Notes: a model not told the origin generated them from the letters alone. DNA of 14,270 bases from JAVJPJ01 sp040217295 (GCA_964460185.1 CAYWTM010000086.1:1-14270); one strand, 5' to 3'. Positions 5,871 to 12,965 are shown, numbered from the stretch's first letter. Translations and numbers: made by a program.

Positions 5871-5900
5871 TTTATAAGCAATGGCTTGCCGGTTGTCCAA
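5871..5900 (-). promoter_or_regulatory. Predicted promoter of the small RNA
   Basis: On the minus strand TTGGAC (5900-5895) is followed after 17 nt by TTATAA, or after 18 nt by TATAAA (5876-5871). TGC immediately before TTATAA gives an extended -10 character. This is among the best sigma-70-like matches I found in the window. Transcription should start near 5864-5865. Confidence 0.6.
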
Positions 5901-5903
5901 CCG
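5890..5903. promoter_or_regulatory. Palindrome over the -35 of the sRNA promoter
   Basis: CGGTTG-TC-CAACCG is a perfect 6-bp inverted repeat with a 2-nt centre, fully covering the TTGGAC hexamer of the minus-strand promoter. It lies 74-87 bp upstream of the YejA-like start, so a bound regulator could control both divergent units. No regulator gene is adjacent. Confidence 0.4.
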
Positions 5904-5976
5904 AAAAGTTTGTAAAGAAATATGTCGCCCGCTAGCGTGTGCCCAAGAACCATGAGGCAAAGAGGATTGTTCCCAA

Positions 5977-7791
5977 ATGCAGACAGATTGTTTCGCACGG
6001 CCGTTGGTCGGTTTCGCCCTGGCCCTTGGCCTTGGCATATCTAGTGCGGCAATGGCCGAACCGATGCATGGGGTGGCCATGTATGGTGCCCCGGCGCTTG
6101 AGGAGGGATTCGGTCATTTGCCCTATGCCAATCCCGATGCACCCACCGGCGGGCGCATTGTCACGGGCGAAGTCGGCAGCTTCGACAGTCTCAACCCCCA
6201 TATCCGGCGCGGCAGTGTGCCGTGGCAATTGCGCTTTCTCGCATACGAGTCGCTGTTGGGCCGGTCCTGGGATGAGCCCTTCACGCTGTACGGGCTGCTC
6301 GCCGAATCGGTCGAGATCGGCGAGGGCGGCGAATGGGTGGAGTTCATCTTGCGCCCCGAGGCACGGTTTTCGGATGGCAGTCCGGTCACCGTCGAGGATG
6401 TGATCTGGTCGTACCAGACGCTCGGCACCGAGGGGCATCCGCGTTACCTGAATGCCTGGACACGGGTCGAAAGCATCGAGGCCGTGGGCGATCGCGGCGT
6501 GCGGCTGACCTTCAACGATCCCGACCGCGAACTGGCGATGATCATGGGCCTGCGCCCGATCCTGCAGGCCGCGCAATGGGAAGGTGTCGAGTTCGCGGAA
6601 TCCGGCCTCGACGTGGTTCCGATCGCCACAGCCCCTTACGTGATCGATGATTACGAGGCCGGGCGGTTCGTGTCATTGCGCCGCAACCCCGACTACTGGG
6701 GTGCCGATCTCGGGTTCCGGCGCGGCACCAACGTGATCGATGAAGTGCGGATGGAATTCTTTGCCGATGGAACTGCCATGTTCGAAGCCTTCACGGCCGG
6801 CGAGTTGACGACCATGCGAGAAACTTCGGCGCAGGCCTGGGCCCAGAACTACGGTTTCCCCCGGGTTCAATCGGGCGAAGTTGTACTGTCCGAGATCCCC
6901 CATCAGCGCCCGTCGGGCATGACCGGATTGGTGATGAATACCCGCGAAGCGCCGTTTTCCGATTGGCGCGTCCGCGAGGCAATGATCCAGGCGTTCAACT
7001 TCGAGTTCATCAACCAGACCCTGAATGGCGGGGTCGATCCGCGCATCACGTCGTATTTCTCGAATTCGCCCCTGTCGATGCGGCCCGGTCCGGCCGAGGG
7101 CCGCGTCGCGGAATTCCTGGCGGAGTTCGGGGAGTTCTTGCTGCCCGGCGCGATGGAAGGCTACGAATTGCCGGTCTCGGACGGGACGGAACGCAACCGC
7201 GACGGGATCCGCGCTGCGTTGGAGGCGCTGGAGGCCGCGGGCTACACGGTCGTCGATGGTGTCATGACGACCCCCGAGGGCGATCCGTTCACCTTCGAGA
7301 TCCTGATGCAGAACGGATCGGCTGAAAACGACGCGATCATCAACATCTACACCGAGGCGCTGGACCGTCTGGGCATCGCCGTGGAGGTGTCTACGGTGGA
7401 TCCCGCCCAATACCGTGAGCGCACGGACGCCTTCGATTTCGACATGATCTACAATGTCTGGGGGTTGTCGTTGAGCCCCGGCAATGAACAGCGCCTGTAC
7501 TGGGGCTGTGAAATGGCCGACACCACCGGGTCGCGCAACATGATGGGGGCCTGTCATCCGGCCATCGAGGTGCTGATCAACCGCATGCTCAATTCCGAAA
7601 GCCAAGATGATTACGTGGCCGCCGTGCGGGCGCTTGACCGGGTGCTGATCAGTCAACGCTACGTGGTGCCGTTCTGGTACAATCCGATCAGCCGCATCGC
7701 CCATGACGCGACCCTGCGCTTTCCCGACAGCCTGCCGATCTACGGCGATTTCATCGGCTGGCAACCGGATGTCTGGTGGGTGGAGGAGTAA
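5977..7791 (+). CDS. YejA-like periplasmic oligopeptide-binding protein (SBP family 5)
   Basis: 604 residues, the length of E. coli YejA. An N-terminal Sec signal peptide ends with ALGLGISSAAMA before Glu28. The mature part shows family-5 solute-binding hallmarks of the YejA branch: HLPYANPDAPTGGRIV (about 47-62), a FDSLNPHI block (about 69-76), GRSWDEPFTLYGLLAES (about 93-109), an ARFSDGSPVTVEDV block (about 129-142) and RRNPDYWG. It should bind peptides, perhaps microcin C-like compounds, for an ABC importer. No yejB/E/F-type permease or ATPase gene adjoins it, and a terminator follows directly, so it appears monocistronic and must use a permease encoded elsewhere. Cys511 and Cys526 sit around the DTTGSRN motif and could form a disulfide. 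AGAGGA lies about 11 nt upstream of the ATG at 5977, a rather long spacing. Confidence 0.88.
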   Translation: MQTDCFARPLVGFALALGLGISSAAMAEPMHGVAMYGAPALEEGFGHLPYANPDAPTGGRIVTGEVGSFDSLNPHIRRGSVPWQLRFLAYESLLGRSWDEPFTLYGLLAESVEIGEGGEWVEFILRPEARFSDGSPVTVEDVIWSYQTLGTEGHPRYLNAWTRVESIEAVGDRGVRLTFNDPDRELAMIMGLRPILQAAQWEGVEFAESGLDVVPIATAPYVIDDYEAGRFVSLRRNPDYWGADLGFRRGTNVIDEVRMEFFADGTAMFEAFTAGELTTMRETSAQAWAQNYGFPRVQSGEVVLSEIPHQRPSGMTGLVMNTREAPFSDWRVREAMIQAFNFEFINQTLNGGVDPRITSYFSNSPLSMRPGPAEGRVAEFLAEFGEFLLPGAMEGYELPVSDGTERNRDGIRAALEALEAAGYTVVDGVMTTPEGDPFTFEILMQNGSAENDAIINIYTEALDRLGIAVEVSTVDPAQYRERTDAFDFDMIYNVWGLSLSPGNEQRLYWGCEMADTTGSRNMMGACHPAIEVLINRMLNSESQDDYVAAVRALDRVLISQRYVVPFWYNPISRIAHDATLRFPDSLPIYGDFIGWQPDVWWVEE

Positions 7792-7820
7792 TCCGCGTCC
7801 CTCCGGCCTGACCGCCGAGA

Positions 7821-7850
7821 AAAACGGGGCCGTCGATCCGGCCCCGTTTT
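7821..7850. terminator. Bidirectional intrinsic terminator
   Basis: AAAACGGGGCC (7821-7831) and GGCCCCGTTTT (7840-7850) form a perfect 11-bp stem with an 8-nt loop. On the plus strand it ends in TTTT, 29 bp after the YejA-like stop. On the minus strand it ends in five T residues, 46 bp after the DUF502 stop. It therefore serves both convergent genes. Confidence 0.85.
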
Positions 7851-7896
7851 ACTGTGTAGTGGCATCGGATCCGCCGCCCCAATCGGCCGAGCGGGT

Positions 7897-8607
7897 CTAT
7901 TCGGCCGCGTCTGCGATTACTTCGGGTGTTTTCGACGGATCCTCACCGTTCGGATAGACCAGCCCCGCCGAGATGATCAGCTTGGCCGCATCCTCGACCG
8001 ACATGTCCAGCACGGTCACGTCCTTCTTGGGCAGGAAAAGCAAGAAGCCCGAGGTCGGGTTGGGCGTGGTCGGCAAGAACACCGACACCATTTCCTCGGC
8101 GCCATGGCGGCGCGCGATCTCACCCTTGGCACTGGTCGAGATGAAGGCAATCGCCCAGATCCCCTTGCGCGGGTATTCCACGATACAGGCCTTGTCGAAA
8201 TTCTGTTGGCCCTGCTGCAGGATGGTTTCCGCGATCTGTTTCAGGCCCGAATACAACGATCGGATCAGCGGGATCGACAAGACCAGCGATTCCGCCCACC
8301 GGATCAGGGATCGGCCGATCAGTCCCTTGGCAATCCAACCGATCAGGAAGGTGAACATCAGGAAGGCCACCACGCCCAGGCCGCGCACGTCGATTTCCAG
8401 CCCGGTATACTGACGGATCAGGATCGCGGGGTTATAGGCGTTGGGGATGAACGGCAGAACCCAGCTGTCGATCCAGCCTGCCAGCGACCAAAGCAGCCAT
8501 ATCGTGATCCCGATGGGCGCGATCACGATCAGTCCGGTGAGGAAATTCGACCGGAAGGATGCGAAAAGGCCGCGTTTGGGGGGCGGTGGTGTCTCGGGGA
8601 GCTGCAT
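7897..8607 (-). CDS. DUF502 family inner-membrane protein
   Basis: 236 residues with two strongly hydrophobic segments, about 22-45 (LTGLIVIAPIGITIWLLWSL) and about 76-97 (GLGVVAFLMFTFLIGWIAKG). A soluble C-terminal half contains SIPLIRSLYSGLKQI (111-125) and FLPTTPNPTSGFLLFLP, hallmarks of the DUF502 family (PF04367). The function of the family is not established; it is a widespread bacterial inner-membrane protein. The ATG at 8607 lacks a clear Shine-Dalgarno site, but the residues just after it match usual family N-termini. A weak promoter (TTGTGC at 8693-8688, 17-nt spacer, TACATA at 8670-8665) would give a leader of about 50 nt. The gap to psuG is 120 bp, so it is probably transcribed separately. 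Confidence 0.82.
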   Translation of the reverse strand: MQLPETPPPPKRGLFASFRSNFLTGLIVIAPIGITIWLLWSLAGWIDSWVLPFIPNAYNPAILIRQYTGLEIDVRGLGVVAFLMFTFLIGWIAKGLIGRSLIRWAESLVLSIPLIRSLYSGLKQIAETILQQGQQNFDKACIVEYPRKGIWAIAFISTSAKGEIARRHGAEEMVSVFLPTTPNPTSGFLLFLPKKDVTVLDMSVEDAAKLIISAGLVYPNGEDPSKTPEVIADAAE

Positions 8608-8727
8608 ATCGGGCTATGGTGTCGTAAATCTAAGGGTGATGTAGAGGCGTTAACGTTCAATTCGTATGTAAGCGCTGGCATTTCACCGCACAAGCACGCT
8701 GTGCCCGCCTGAACGGCACGCTGCGGG
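8608..8727. other. Intergenic region between psuG and the DUF502 gene with a direct repeat
   Basis: It contains two copies of GCACGCTG (8694-8701 and 8716-8723) spaced 22 bp apart, about two helical turns, plus a weak promoter for the DUF502 gene. A small GCACA/TGTGC hairpin follows the psuG stop but has no T-tract, so no firm psuG terminator is seen. Confidence 0.35.
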
Positions 8728-9645
8728 TCAGTCAGCCATTGCGCGCGCAATCCGGGCAGCCAGGCGCGCATTGTTCAAAACGAGGGCGATATTGGCCACC
8801 AGCGTCCGGCCTTCGGTCAGTTCGAACAGGCGCTGCAACAAGAACGGGGTGACCGATTTGCCGGTGATGCCCTGCTGTGCGGCCTCGCTCTGGGCCTGCG
8901 CGATCAGGGGGGCGAGTGCGCTGGCGGCGATCTCGTCCTTTTCGGGGATCGGGTTGGCGACCAATTGCCCGCCCGGAAGACCAAGCGCGTGGCGCATGCG
9001 GTGCGATTTTGCGATCATCGCCGGATCGTCCATCTCCAGCGGTGCGGCCAGCCCGCTGTCGCGCGACCAGAAGGCCGGGAAGGCGGATTGTTGATAGGCG
9101 ATGACGGGCACGCCAAGGGTCTCGAGAACTTCCAGTGTCTTGGGCAAGTCGAGGATGGCCTTTGCGCCTGCCGCGACGACGGTCACCGGCGTCTGCGCCA
9201 GCTCGTGCAGATCGGCCGAGATGTCGAAACTGTCCTCGGCGCCCTTGTGAACCCCGCCGACGCCGCCGGTGGCGAACACGTGGATGCCTGCGCGCGCGGC
9301 ACAGATCATGGTGGCGGCCACGGTGGTGGCCCCTGTGGCACCGCGCGCCAATGCCACGGCCAGGTCCGCACGGCTGAGCTTGGCCACATCCTTGGCGTGC
9401 GCCAGCCGTTCCAGGTCGCCATCTTCCAGGCCCACCCGGATTGCGCCCCCCATCACGGCGATGGTGGCGGGAACAGCGCCTGCGCGGCGCACCTCTTGTT
9501 CCACGGCACGGGCCGTCTCGAGGTTCTGGGGGAAAGGCATGCCATGGGTGATGATGGTGCTTTCGAGGGCGACGACCGGATCGCCGGCGGCGCGTGCGGC
9601 CGCGACCTCGGCAGAGAAATTCAGGGGCAGGGCGGGGATTGTCAT
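8728..9645 (-). CDS. psuG: Pseudouridine-5'-phosphate glycosidase
   Basis: 305 residues. It cleaves the C-C glycosidic bond of pseudouridine 5'-phosphate to uracil and ribose 5-phosphate, the second step of pseudouridine salvage. The catalytic residues known from E. coli PsuG (Glu31, Lys93, Asp149, Lys166) fall at consistent offsets: Glu28 in ALESTIITHG, Lys89 in DVAKLSRAD, Asp145 in FDISADL and Lys162 in AGAKAILDLP. The block MGGAIRVG (65-72) and the run HVFATGGVGGVH (122-133) are also typical. The start at 9645 overlaps the psuK stop by 4 bp (ATGA), so translation is coupled to the kinase. Assignment is firm from residues and neighbour together. Confidence 0.95.
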   Translation of the reverse strand: MTIPALPLNFSAEVAAARAAGDPVVALESTIITHGMPFPQNLETARAVEQEVRRAGAVPATIAVMGGAIRVGLEDGDLERLAHAKDVAKLSRADLAVALARGATGATTVAATMICAARAGIHVFATGGVGGVHKGAEDSFDISADLHELAQTPVTVVAAGAKAILDLPKTLEVLETLGVPVIAYQQSAFPAFWSRDSGLAAPLEMDDPAMIAKSHRMRHALGLPGGQLVANPIPEKDEIAASALAPLIAQAQSEAAQQGITGKSVTPFLLQRLFELTEGRTLVANIALVLNNARLAARIARAMAD

Positions 9646-10532
9646 GGGGTGTCTCCTGACACGTAGCGGGCCGCGGCGGTGACGGCGCTTTGCAGGGCTT
9701 CGGACCGTGTTTCGCCGCGCAGTTCGGCGGCGATATGGGCGGCCATGAAGGTATCGCCCGCGCCGGTGATGCGGCGCGCTTCGACCGGGGGCGGGGCACA
9801 GCTGATCATGCCGTCAAAGCTTGCATCGACGGCCATTTCCGCGCCTTCGGTCACCAGAACCCGGCGCGCGCCTTCGCTCAGCATGACCTCGGCCGCCTTT
9901 GCCGCATTGGCGGGATGGGTGCCGGTCAAAAGGCCGGCTTCCTCGCGGTTCACATACAGCGTGGCATTGGGATGGCGCAGCAGCGGGCGCAACCGTTCGG
10001 CCTTGCCCGGCGAGGCTGGGGCCACACGCAGATCAGCTGCGGCAAAACAGGGGTCTGCCACGATCTGCGACAGGAGATCCTGGGTCAGGTTGCCATCCAG
10101 CGCGATGGGGCCCGTCCAGGGCGCGTCCACGCTGCCAAGTCGGCCGTCGCGCAAGGGCGCAAGAATCCGGTCGCCCGCAGCTTCCAGCGAATGCGCATCC
10201 GCGATGGCCGCGATCAAGGTGCCTTGTGCCTCGATGGCCATGTACTGATCGGTTGGCAGATCTGCATCGACCAGGATCGGCTCGGTCATCAAGCCCATGT
10301 CGCGGCAACGCATCATCAGGTCGCGGCCGGCCGCGTCCTCGCCAATAACCGAGACCAGGGCCGGGACAACATCGAAGCGGTGCAGCGTCATCGCGATGTT
10401 CAGCGCCACGCCGCCGGGAATGCGCATGATGCGGCCCGGTTTGTCGTTGCCAGCCATCATGGGCAGATCACTGCGGCCGATGATATCCCACAGGACCGAC
10501 CCGATGCAGAGAATATCCGGTGCGCGCGTCAT
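9642..10532 (-). CDS. psuK: Pseudouridine kinase (PfkB/ribokinase family)
   Basis: 296 residues. It phosphorylates pseudouridine to pseudouridine 5'-phosphate, the substrate of PsuG encoded directly after it. PfkB features are an N-terminal strand ILCIGSVLWDII (7-18), the IPGGVALNIA motif (38-47) and the anion-hole/catalytic GAGDTF motif (257-262, catalytic Asp260). Substrate specificity is inferred from the overlap with psuG, since PfkB kinases are hard to assign by sequence alone. The ATG at 10532 has no good Shine-Dalgarno, but the conserved fold begins at residue 7 and no other in-frame start is nearby. It is divergent from rpsB across a 258-bp gap. No transporter or regulator gene is adjacent. 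Confidence 0.88.
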   Translation of the reverse strand: MTRAPDILCIGSVLWDIIGRSDLPMMAGNDKPGRIMRIPGGVALNIAMTLHRFDVVPALVSVIGEDAAGRDLMMRCRDMGLMTEPILVDADLPTDQYMAIEAQGTLIAAIADAHSLEAAGDRILAPLRDGRLGSVDAPWTGPIALDGNLTQDLLSQIVADPCFAAADLRVAPASPGKAERLRPLLRHPNATLYVNREEAGLLTGTHPANAAKAAEVMLSEGARRVLVTEGAEMAVDASFDGMISCAPPPVEARRITGAGDTFMAAHIAAELRGETRSEALQSAVTAAARYVSGDTP

Positions 10533-10635
10533 GGGTTCGATTTATCGCCGTGCCGGGGCAGCGTCCATCCTGCATATGTGCATTTCGATCATCATGCTGG
10601 CACGTGGCGGGCCGTTGCGAAGACCAATGATGACT

Positions 10636-10658
10636 TCGGGGCTTGCATCCTGCCCCGA
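10636..10658. promoter_or_regulatory. 7-bp inverted repeat flanking the predicted rpsB -35
   Basis: TCGGGGC (10636-10642) and GCCCCGA (10652-10658) flank the predicted -35 hexamer TTGCAT. No T-tract follows on either strand, so a terminator is unlikely. An operator for control of rpsB-tsf, or of psuK on the other side, is possible. Confidence 0.35.
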
Positions 10659-10671
10659 TCCCTCGTAGATG
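10643..10671 (+). promoter_or_regulatory. Predicted rpsB-tsf promoter
   Basis: TTGCAT (10643-10648), a 17-nt spacer and TAGATG (10666-10671) would start transcription near 10678 and give a leader of about 113 nt. The hexamers are only half-matches to consensus, so the prediction rests mainly on spacing and on its placement just before the structured leader. Confidence 0.35.
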
Positions 10672-10686
10672 CGCGCTCACTTCACA

Positions 10687-10760
10687 GGCGGAGGCGGGCC
10701 TTCGGGGGAGACATCCCCGTTGCGTCCACCGGTTGGAGCGTCCGCTCCTTATCCTCCGCC
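10687..10760 (+). promoter_or_regulatory. Structured rpsB leader, candidate S2 autoregulatory RNA
   Basis: The 5' leader of rpsB can fold into a closed three-way junction. GGCGGAGG (10687-10694) pairs perfectly with CCTCCGCC (10753-10760). Inside are two hairpins: CGGGGGA/TCCCCG (10703-10719, one bulged G, GACA loop) and GGAGC/GCTCC (10735-10748, GTCC loop). The ribosome-binding site AAAGGA (10775-10780) lies just downstream. S2 is known to repress its own operon through the leader in gammaproteobacteria; whether this fold does the same here is inference. Confidence 0.5.
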
Positions 10761-10790
10761 AAGGCGCAAACCGGAAAGGAACCTTGGAAC

Positions 10791-11594
10791 ATGGCGCTTC
10801 CTGATTTTTCCATGCGTCAGCTGCTTGAAGCTGGCGTTCACTTTGGTCACCAGAAACAACGCTGGAATCCGCGTATGGCGGAATTCATCTATGGTGACCG
10901 TAACGGCATCCATATTCTCGACCTGACGCAAACCGCCGAGATGCTCGACGTGGCGCTGAATGTCGTGCGCGAAACCGTCGCCAAGGGTGGCCGCATCCTG
11001 TTCGTCGGCACCAAGCGCCAGGCGCAAAAGCCGATCGCCGACGCCGCAGAGCGTTGCGCGCAGTATTACATGAACCACCGCTGGCTCGGCGGCACGCTGA
11101 CCAACTGGAAAACCGTGTCGAATTCGATCAGCCGCCTGAAGTCCATCGACGAACAGATGGCCGTCGGCGTCGAAGGCCTGACCAAGAAAGAGCGTCTGGG
11201 CATGGAACGTGACCAGGCCAAGCTGCAGGCGTCGCTTGGCGGGATCCGCGAAATGGGCGGTCTGCCCGATCTGTTGTTCGTGATCGACGTGAACAAGGAA
11301 GACCTCGCAATCCTGGAAGCCAAGAAGCTCGGCATTCCGGTTGTGGCCGTCGTCGATACCAACTGCTCGCCGGATGGCATCGACTACATCATCCCGGGCA
11401 ATGACGACGCGGTCCGCGCCATCTCGCTTTACTGCGATCTGGTCAGCCGCGCGGCCCTGGATGGCATGAGCGCGCAGATGGAAACCGCGGGTGTCGATAT
11501 CGGCGCATTCGAAGAGGGCACCGTCGAGGAAGCCCTGACCGAAGCCGCTCCGGCGGAAGAAGCTGCTCCGGCGGAAGAAACCGCCGAAAGCTGA
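10791..11594 (+). CDS. rpsB: 30S ribosomal protein S2
   Basis: 267 residues. S2 is a structural protein of the 30S subunit that joins late in assembly and helps S1 bind. The N-terminus ALPDFSMRQLLEAGVHFGHQ (2-21) and the core blocks RWNPRMAEFIYGDRNGIHI, ILFVGTKRQAQ, RWLGGTLTNWKT and PVVAVVDTNCSPDGIDYIIPGNDDA are diagnostic. The C-terminus ends in an acidic Ala/Glu-rich tail with an imperfectly repeated APAEEAAPAEE motif, longer than in E. coli. The ATG at 10791 has AAAGGA 10 nt upstream and matches family starts exactly. The frame is open far upstream across psuK, but that stretch is antisense and unconserved. It is the first gene of rpsB-tsf, preceded by a structured leader. Confidence 0.98.
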   Translation: MALPDFSMRQLLEAGVHFGHQKQRWNPRMAEFIYGDRNGIHILDLTQTAEMLDVALNVVRETVAKGGRILFVGTKRQAQKPIADAAERCAQYYMNHRWLGGTLTNWKTVSNSISRLKSIDEQMAVGVEGLTKKERLGMERDQAKLQASLGGIREMGGLPDLLFVIDVNKEDLAILEAKKLGIPVVAVVDTNCSPDGIDYIIPGNDDAVRAISLYCDLVSRAALDGMSAQMETAGVDIGAFEEGTVEEALTEAAPAEEAAPAEETAES

Positions 11595-11619
11595 ACCGTT
11601 CGTCATCTGACTGACATCT

Positions 11620-11640
11620 GGGCCGGGCATGACCCGGCCC
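11620..11640 (+). promoter_or_regulatory. Hairpin between rpsB and tsf
   Basis: GGGCCGGG-CATGA-CCCGGCCC forms a perfect 8-bp GC stem without a T-tract, 25 nt after the rpsB stop and 31 nt before the tsf start. It could be an RNA processing or stability element or a partial attenuator setting the S2:EF-Ts ratio. Full termination is unlikely, because tsf has a ribosome-binding site but no obvious promoter of its own. Confidence 0.5.
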
Positions 11641-11671
11641 GAAACCGATCCGACACATAGGAGACACCAAC

Positions 11672-12547
11672 ATGGCGATTACCGCTGCAATGGTGAAAGA
11701 ACTGCGCGATTCAACCGGCGCAGGCATGATGGATGCAAAAAAGGCGCTGACCGAGACCGATGGCGACATGGAAGCCGCGGTCGATTGGCTGCGCACCAAG
11801 GGTCTGGCCAAGGCGGCCAAGAAATCAGGCCGTACCGCAGCCGAGGGTCTTGTGGCCGTGGCTGTCGGCAACGGCGAGGGGGTCGCGGTCGAAGTGAACT
11901 CCGAGACCGATTTCGTCGCCAAGAACGCTGATTTCCAGTCCATGGTTGCCGGTATCGCCGGCGTCGCGGTCACGGTCGCGGATCTGGACGGGCTTCTGGC
12001 CGCTGACATGGGCGGCAAGACGGTCGCCGATACGGTGACCGCGAAAGTTGCGACAATCGGTGAGAACATGGGCGTGCGCCGCATGGCCAAGCTGTCGGGT
12101 GACACCGTCGTGTCCTACGTGCACAACGCGGCCGCCGAGGGCATGGGCAAGATCGGTGTTCTGGTTGCCATCAACGGTGACAACGAGGCATTCGCCAAGC
12201 AGGTCGCCATGCACGTGGCCGCCGTGAACCCCGCTGCCCTCGATGAAGGCGACGTGGATGCGGCAATGGTCGAAAAGGAACGTCAGATCCAGATCGACAT
12301 CGCGCGCGAGTCGGGCAAGCCCGAACAGGTCATCGAAAAGATGATCGAAGGCCGGATGAAAAAGTACCTGGCCGAGATCACGCTTTTGAACCAGGCCTTC
12401 GTGGTGAACCCGGACCTGACCGTAGGTGCCGCCGCCAAGGAAGCCGGCGTCGAGATTACCGGCTTTGTCCGGCTCGAGGTCGGCGAAGGCATCGTGGTCG
12501 AAAAAGAAGACTTTGCCGCCGAAGTCGCGAAGGTCGGCAAAGGCTGA
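11672..12547 (+). CDS. tsf: Translation elongation factor Ts
   Basis: 291 residues. EF-Ts is the guanine-nucleotide exchange factor that recycles EF-Tu-GDP. The N-terminal UBA-like domain AAMVKELRDSTGAGMMDAKK (5-24) and the EF-Tu-contacting TDFVAKN motif (79-85) are intact. The core covers about 55-285, with a REQIQID-like KERQIQIDIARESGKP block and an IEGRMKKYLAEITLLNQ block near 225-245, as in standard EF-Ts. AGGAG (11659-11663) lies 8 nt before the ATG at 11672. It is separated from rpsB by 77 nt containing a hairpin, and is followed by two hairpins that probably end the operon. Organisation and length are those of the ordinary bacterial rpsB-tsf operon. Confidence 0.98.
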   Translation: MAITAAMVKELRDSTGAGMMDAKKALTETDGDMEAAVDWLRTKGLAKAAKKSGRTAAEGLVAVAVGNGEGVAVEVNSETDFVAKNADFQSMVAGIAGVAVTVADLDGLLAADMGGKTVADTVTAKVATIGENMGVRRMAKLSGDTVVSYVHNAAAEGMGKIGVLVAINGDNEAFAKQVAMHVAAVNPAALDEGDVDAAMVEKERQIQIDIARESGKPEQVIEKMIEGRMKKYLAEITLLNQAFVVNPDLTVGAAAKEAGVEITGFVRLEVGEGIVVEKEDFAAEVAKVGKG

Positions 12548-12554
12548 TCAAGAC

Positions 12555-12572
12555 ATCACTAGGGACAGTGAT
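12555..12572 (+). other. First hairpin after tsf
   Basis: ATCACT-N6-AGTGAT is a perfect 6-bp stem 7 nt after the tsf stop and directly before the stronger GC hairpin. It is probably part of a tandem 3' end structure. Confidence 0.4.
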
Positions 12573-12575
12573 TTG

Positions 12576-12601
12576 CGGGGCAGGGGGAAACCTCTGCCCC
12601 G
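12576..12601 (+). terminator. Intrinsic-like terminator of rpsB-tsf
   Basis: CGGGGCAG (12576-12583) pairs with CTGCCCCG (12594-12601). Inner pairs G12584-T12593, G12585-C12592 and G12586-C12591 close a GAAA tetraloop, giving an 11-bp stem. It is followed by GTTCGTTATG, a poor T-tract, so termination may be partial or helped by Rho. The remainder of the convergent gap up to 12743 holds no clear gene. Confidence 0.65.
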
Positions 12602-12743
12602 TTCGTTATGACAGGGGGCGGCGCAATGGCCGGCCGTGCCGCGTGAACACGGCAGGGTTGGCCGCATCGCTTGGATTGATGTGTGCCTTGCGCCTGACGC
12701 CTGGCATCGCGTCATGATTGCAGTGGGTCGGCTTGAACGGCAT

Positions 12744-12965
12744 TCACCGCCCGGCCTTGACCTGTTCAAGCACATAGACCCGGATTGCCGCCGCCAGCCC
12801 CGAGGTCAGCCCGCGGCCCGCATCGATATCGGCGATCAGGTCGTTGACCGACTGGTCCCGGGCTGCGGCCAGACGTTGAACCTCTAGCCAAAAGGCGTCT
12901 TCGAGCGACACGCTCGTGCGGTGACCGCGCAACGTGAGGGAGTGTTTTCGCGGCCGGCCGGTCAC
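12744..12965 (-). CDS. Ribbon-helix-helix domain protein (RHH_4 type)
   Basis: 73 residues. The segment from about 9 to 50 has the form of the alphaproteobacterial RHH_4 family (PF13467): a basic strand HSLTLRGHRTSVSLED (8-23) followed by two helices, FWLEVQRLAAARDQSVNDLIADI. RHH folds usually bind DNA as dimers, but members of this family are poorly characterised and might have another role. The start is GTG at 12965, overlapping the DUF4169 stop by 4 bp (GTGA), so no separate Shine-Dalgarno is needed. It is third in the fumC-DUF4169-RHH operon and convergent with tsf. A role in regulating the operon is possible but not shown. Confidence 0.82.
   Translation of the reverse strand: MTGRPRKHSLTLRGHRTSVSLEDAFWLEVQRLAAARDQSVNDLIADIDAGRGLTSGLAAAIRVYVLEQVKAGR

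Larger units (their letters stand above)
5646..5976. other. Divergent intergenic region between bdhA and the YejA-like gene, holding an sRNA candidate
   Basis: 331 bp with no credible protein gene on either strand. From left to right it contains the bdhA leader and promoter region with a palindrome (5675-5690), a minus-strand intrinsic terminator (5789-5817), the candidate sRNA body (to about 5864) with its promoter (5871-5900), a palindrome over that promoter's -35 (5890-5903), and the leader of the YejA-like gene. The stretch from about 5818 to 5925 is clearly more A+T-rich than its surroundings. Confidence 0.7.

Noticed and set aside
6673..7764. A 363-codon minus-strand open frame inside the YejA-like gene.
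   Set aside because: It is a shadow of a clear SBP-5 coding sequence; its His/Arg/Gly-rich composition is typical of antisense frames.
9690..10790. A long open frame antisense to psuK that runs in frame into rpsB.
   Set aside because: It has no conserved content, is antisense to a convincing psuK, and is expected from codon bias in G+C-rich DNA. S2 begins exactly at the family N-terminus at 10791.
12602..12743. Short hairpins such as TGCCG-N8-CGGCA in the tsf/RHH convergent gap, considered as the terminator of the fumC operon.
   Set aside because: The stem is short and no T-tract follows on the minus strand, so the evidence is too weak.
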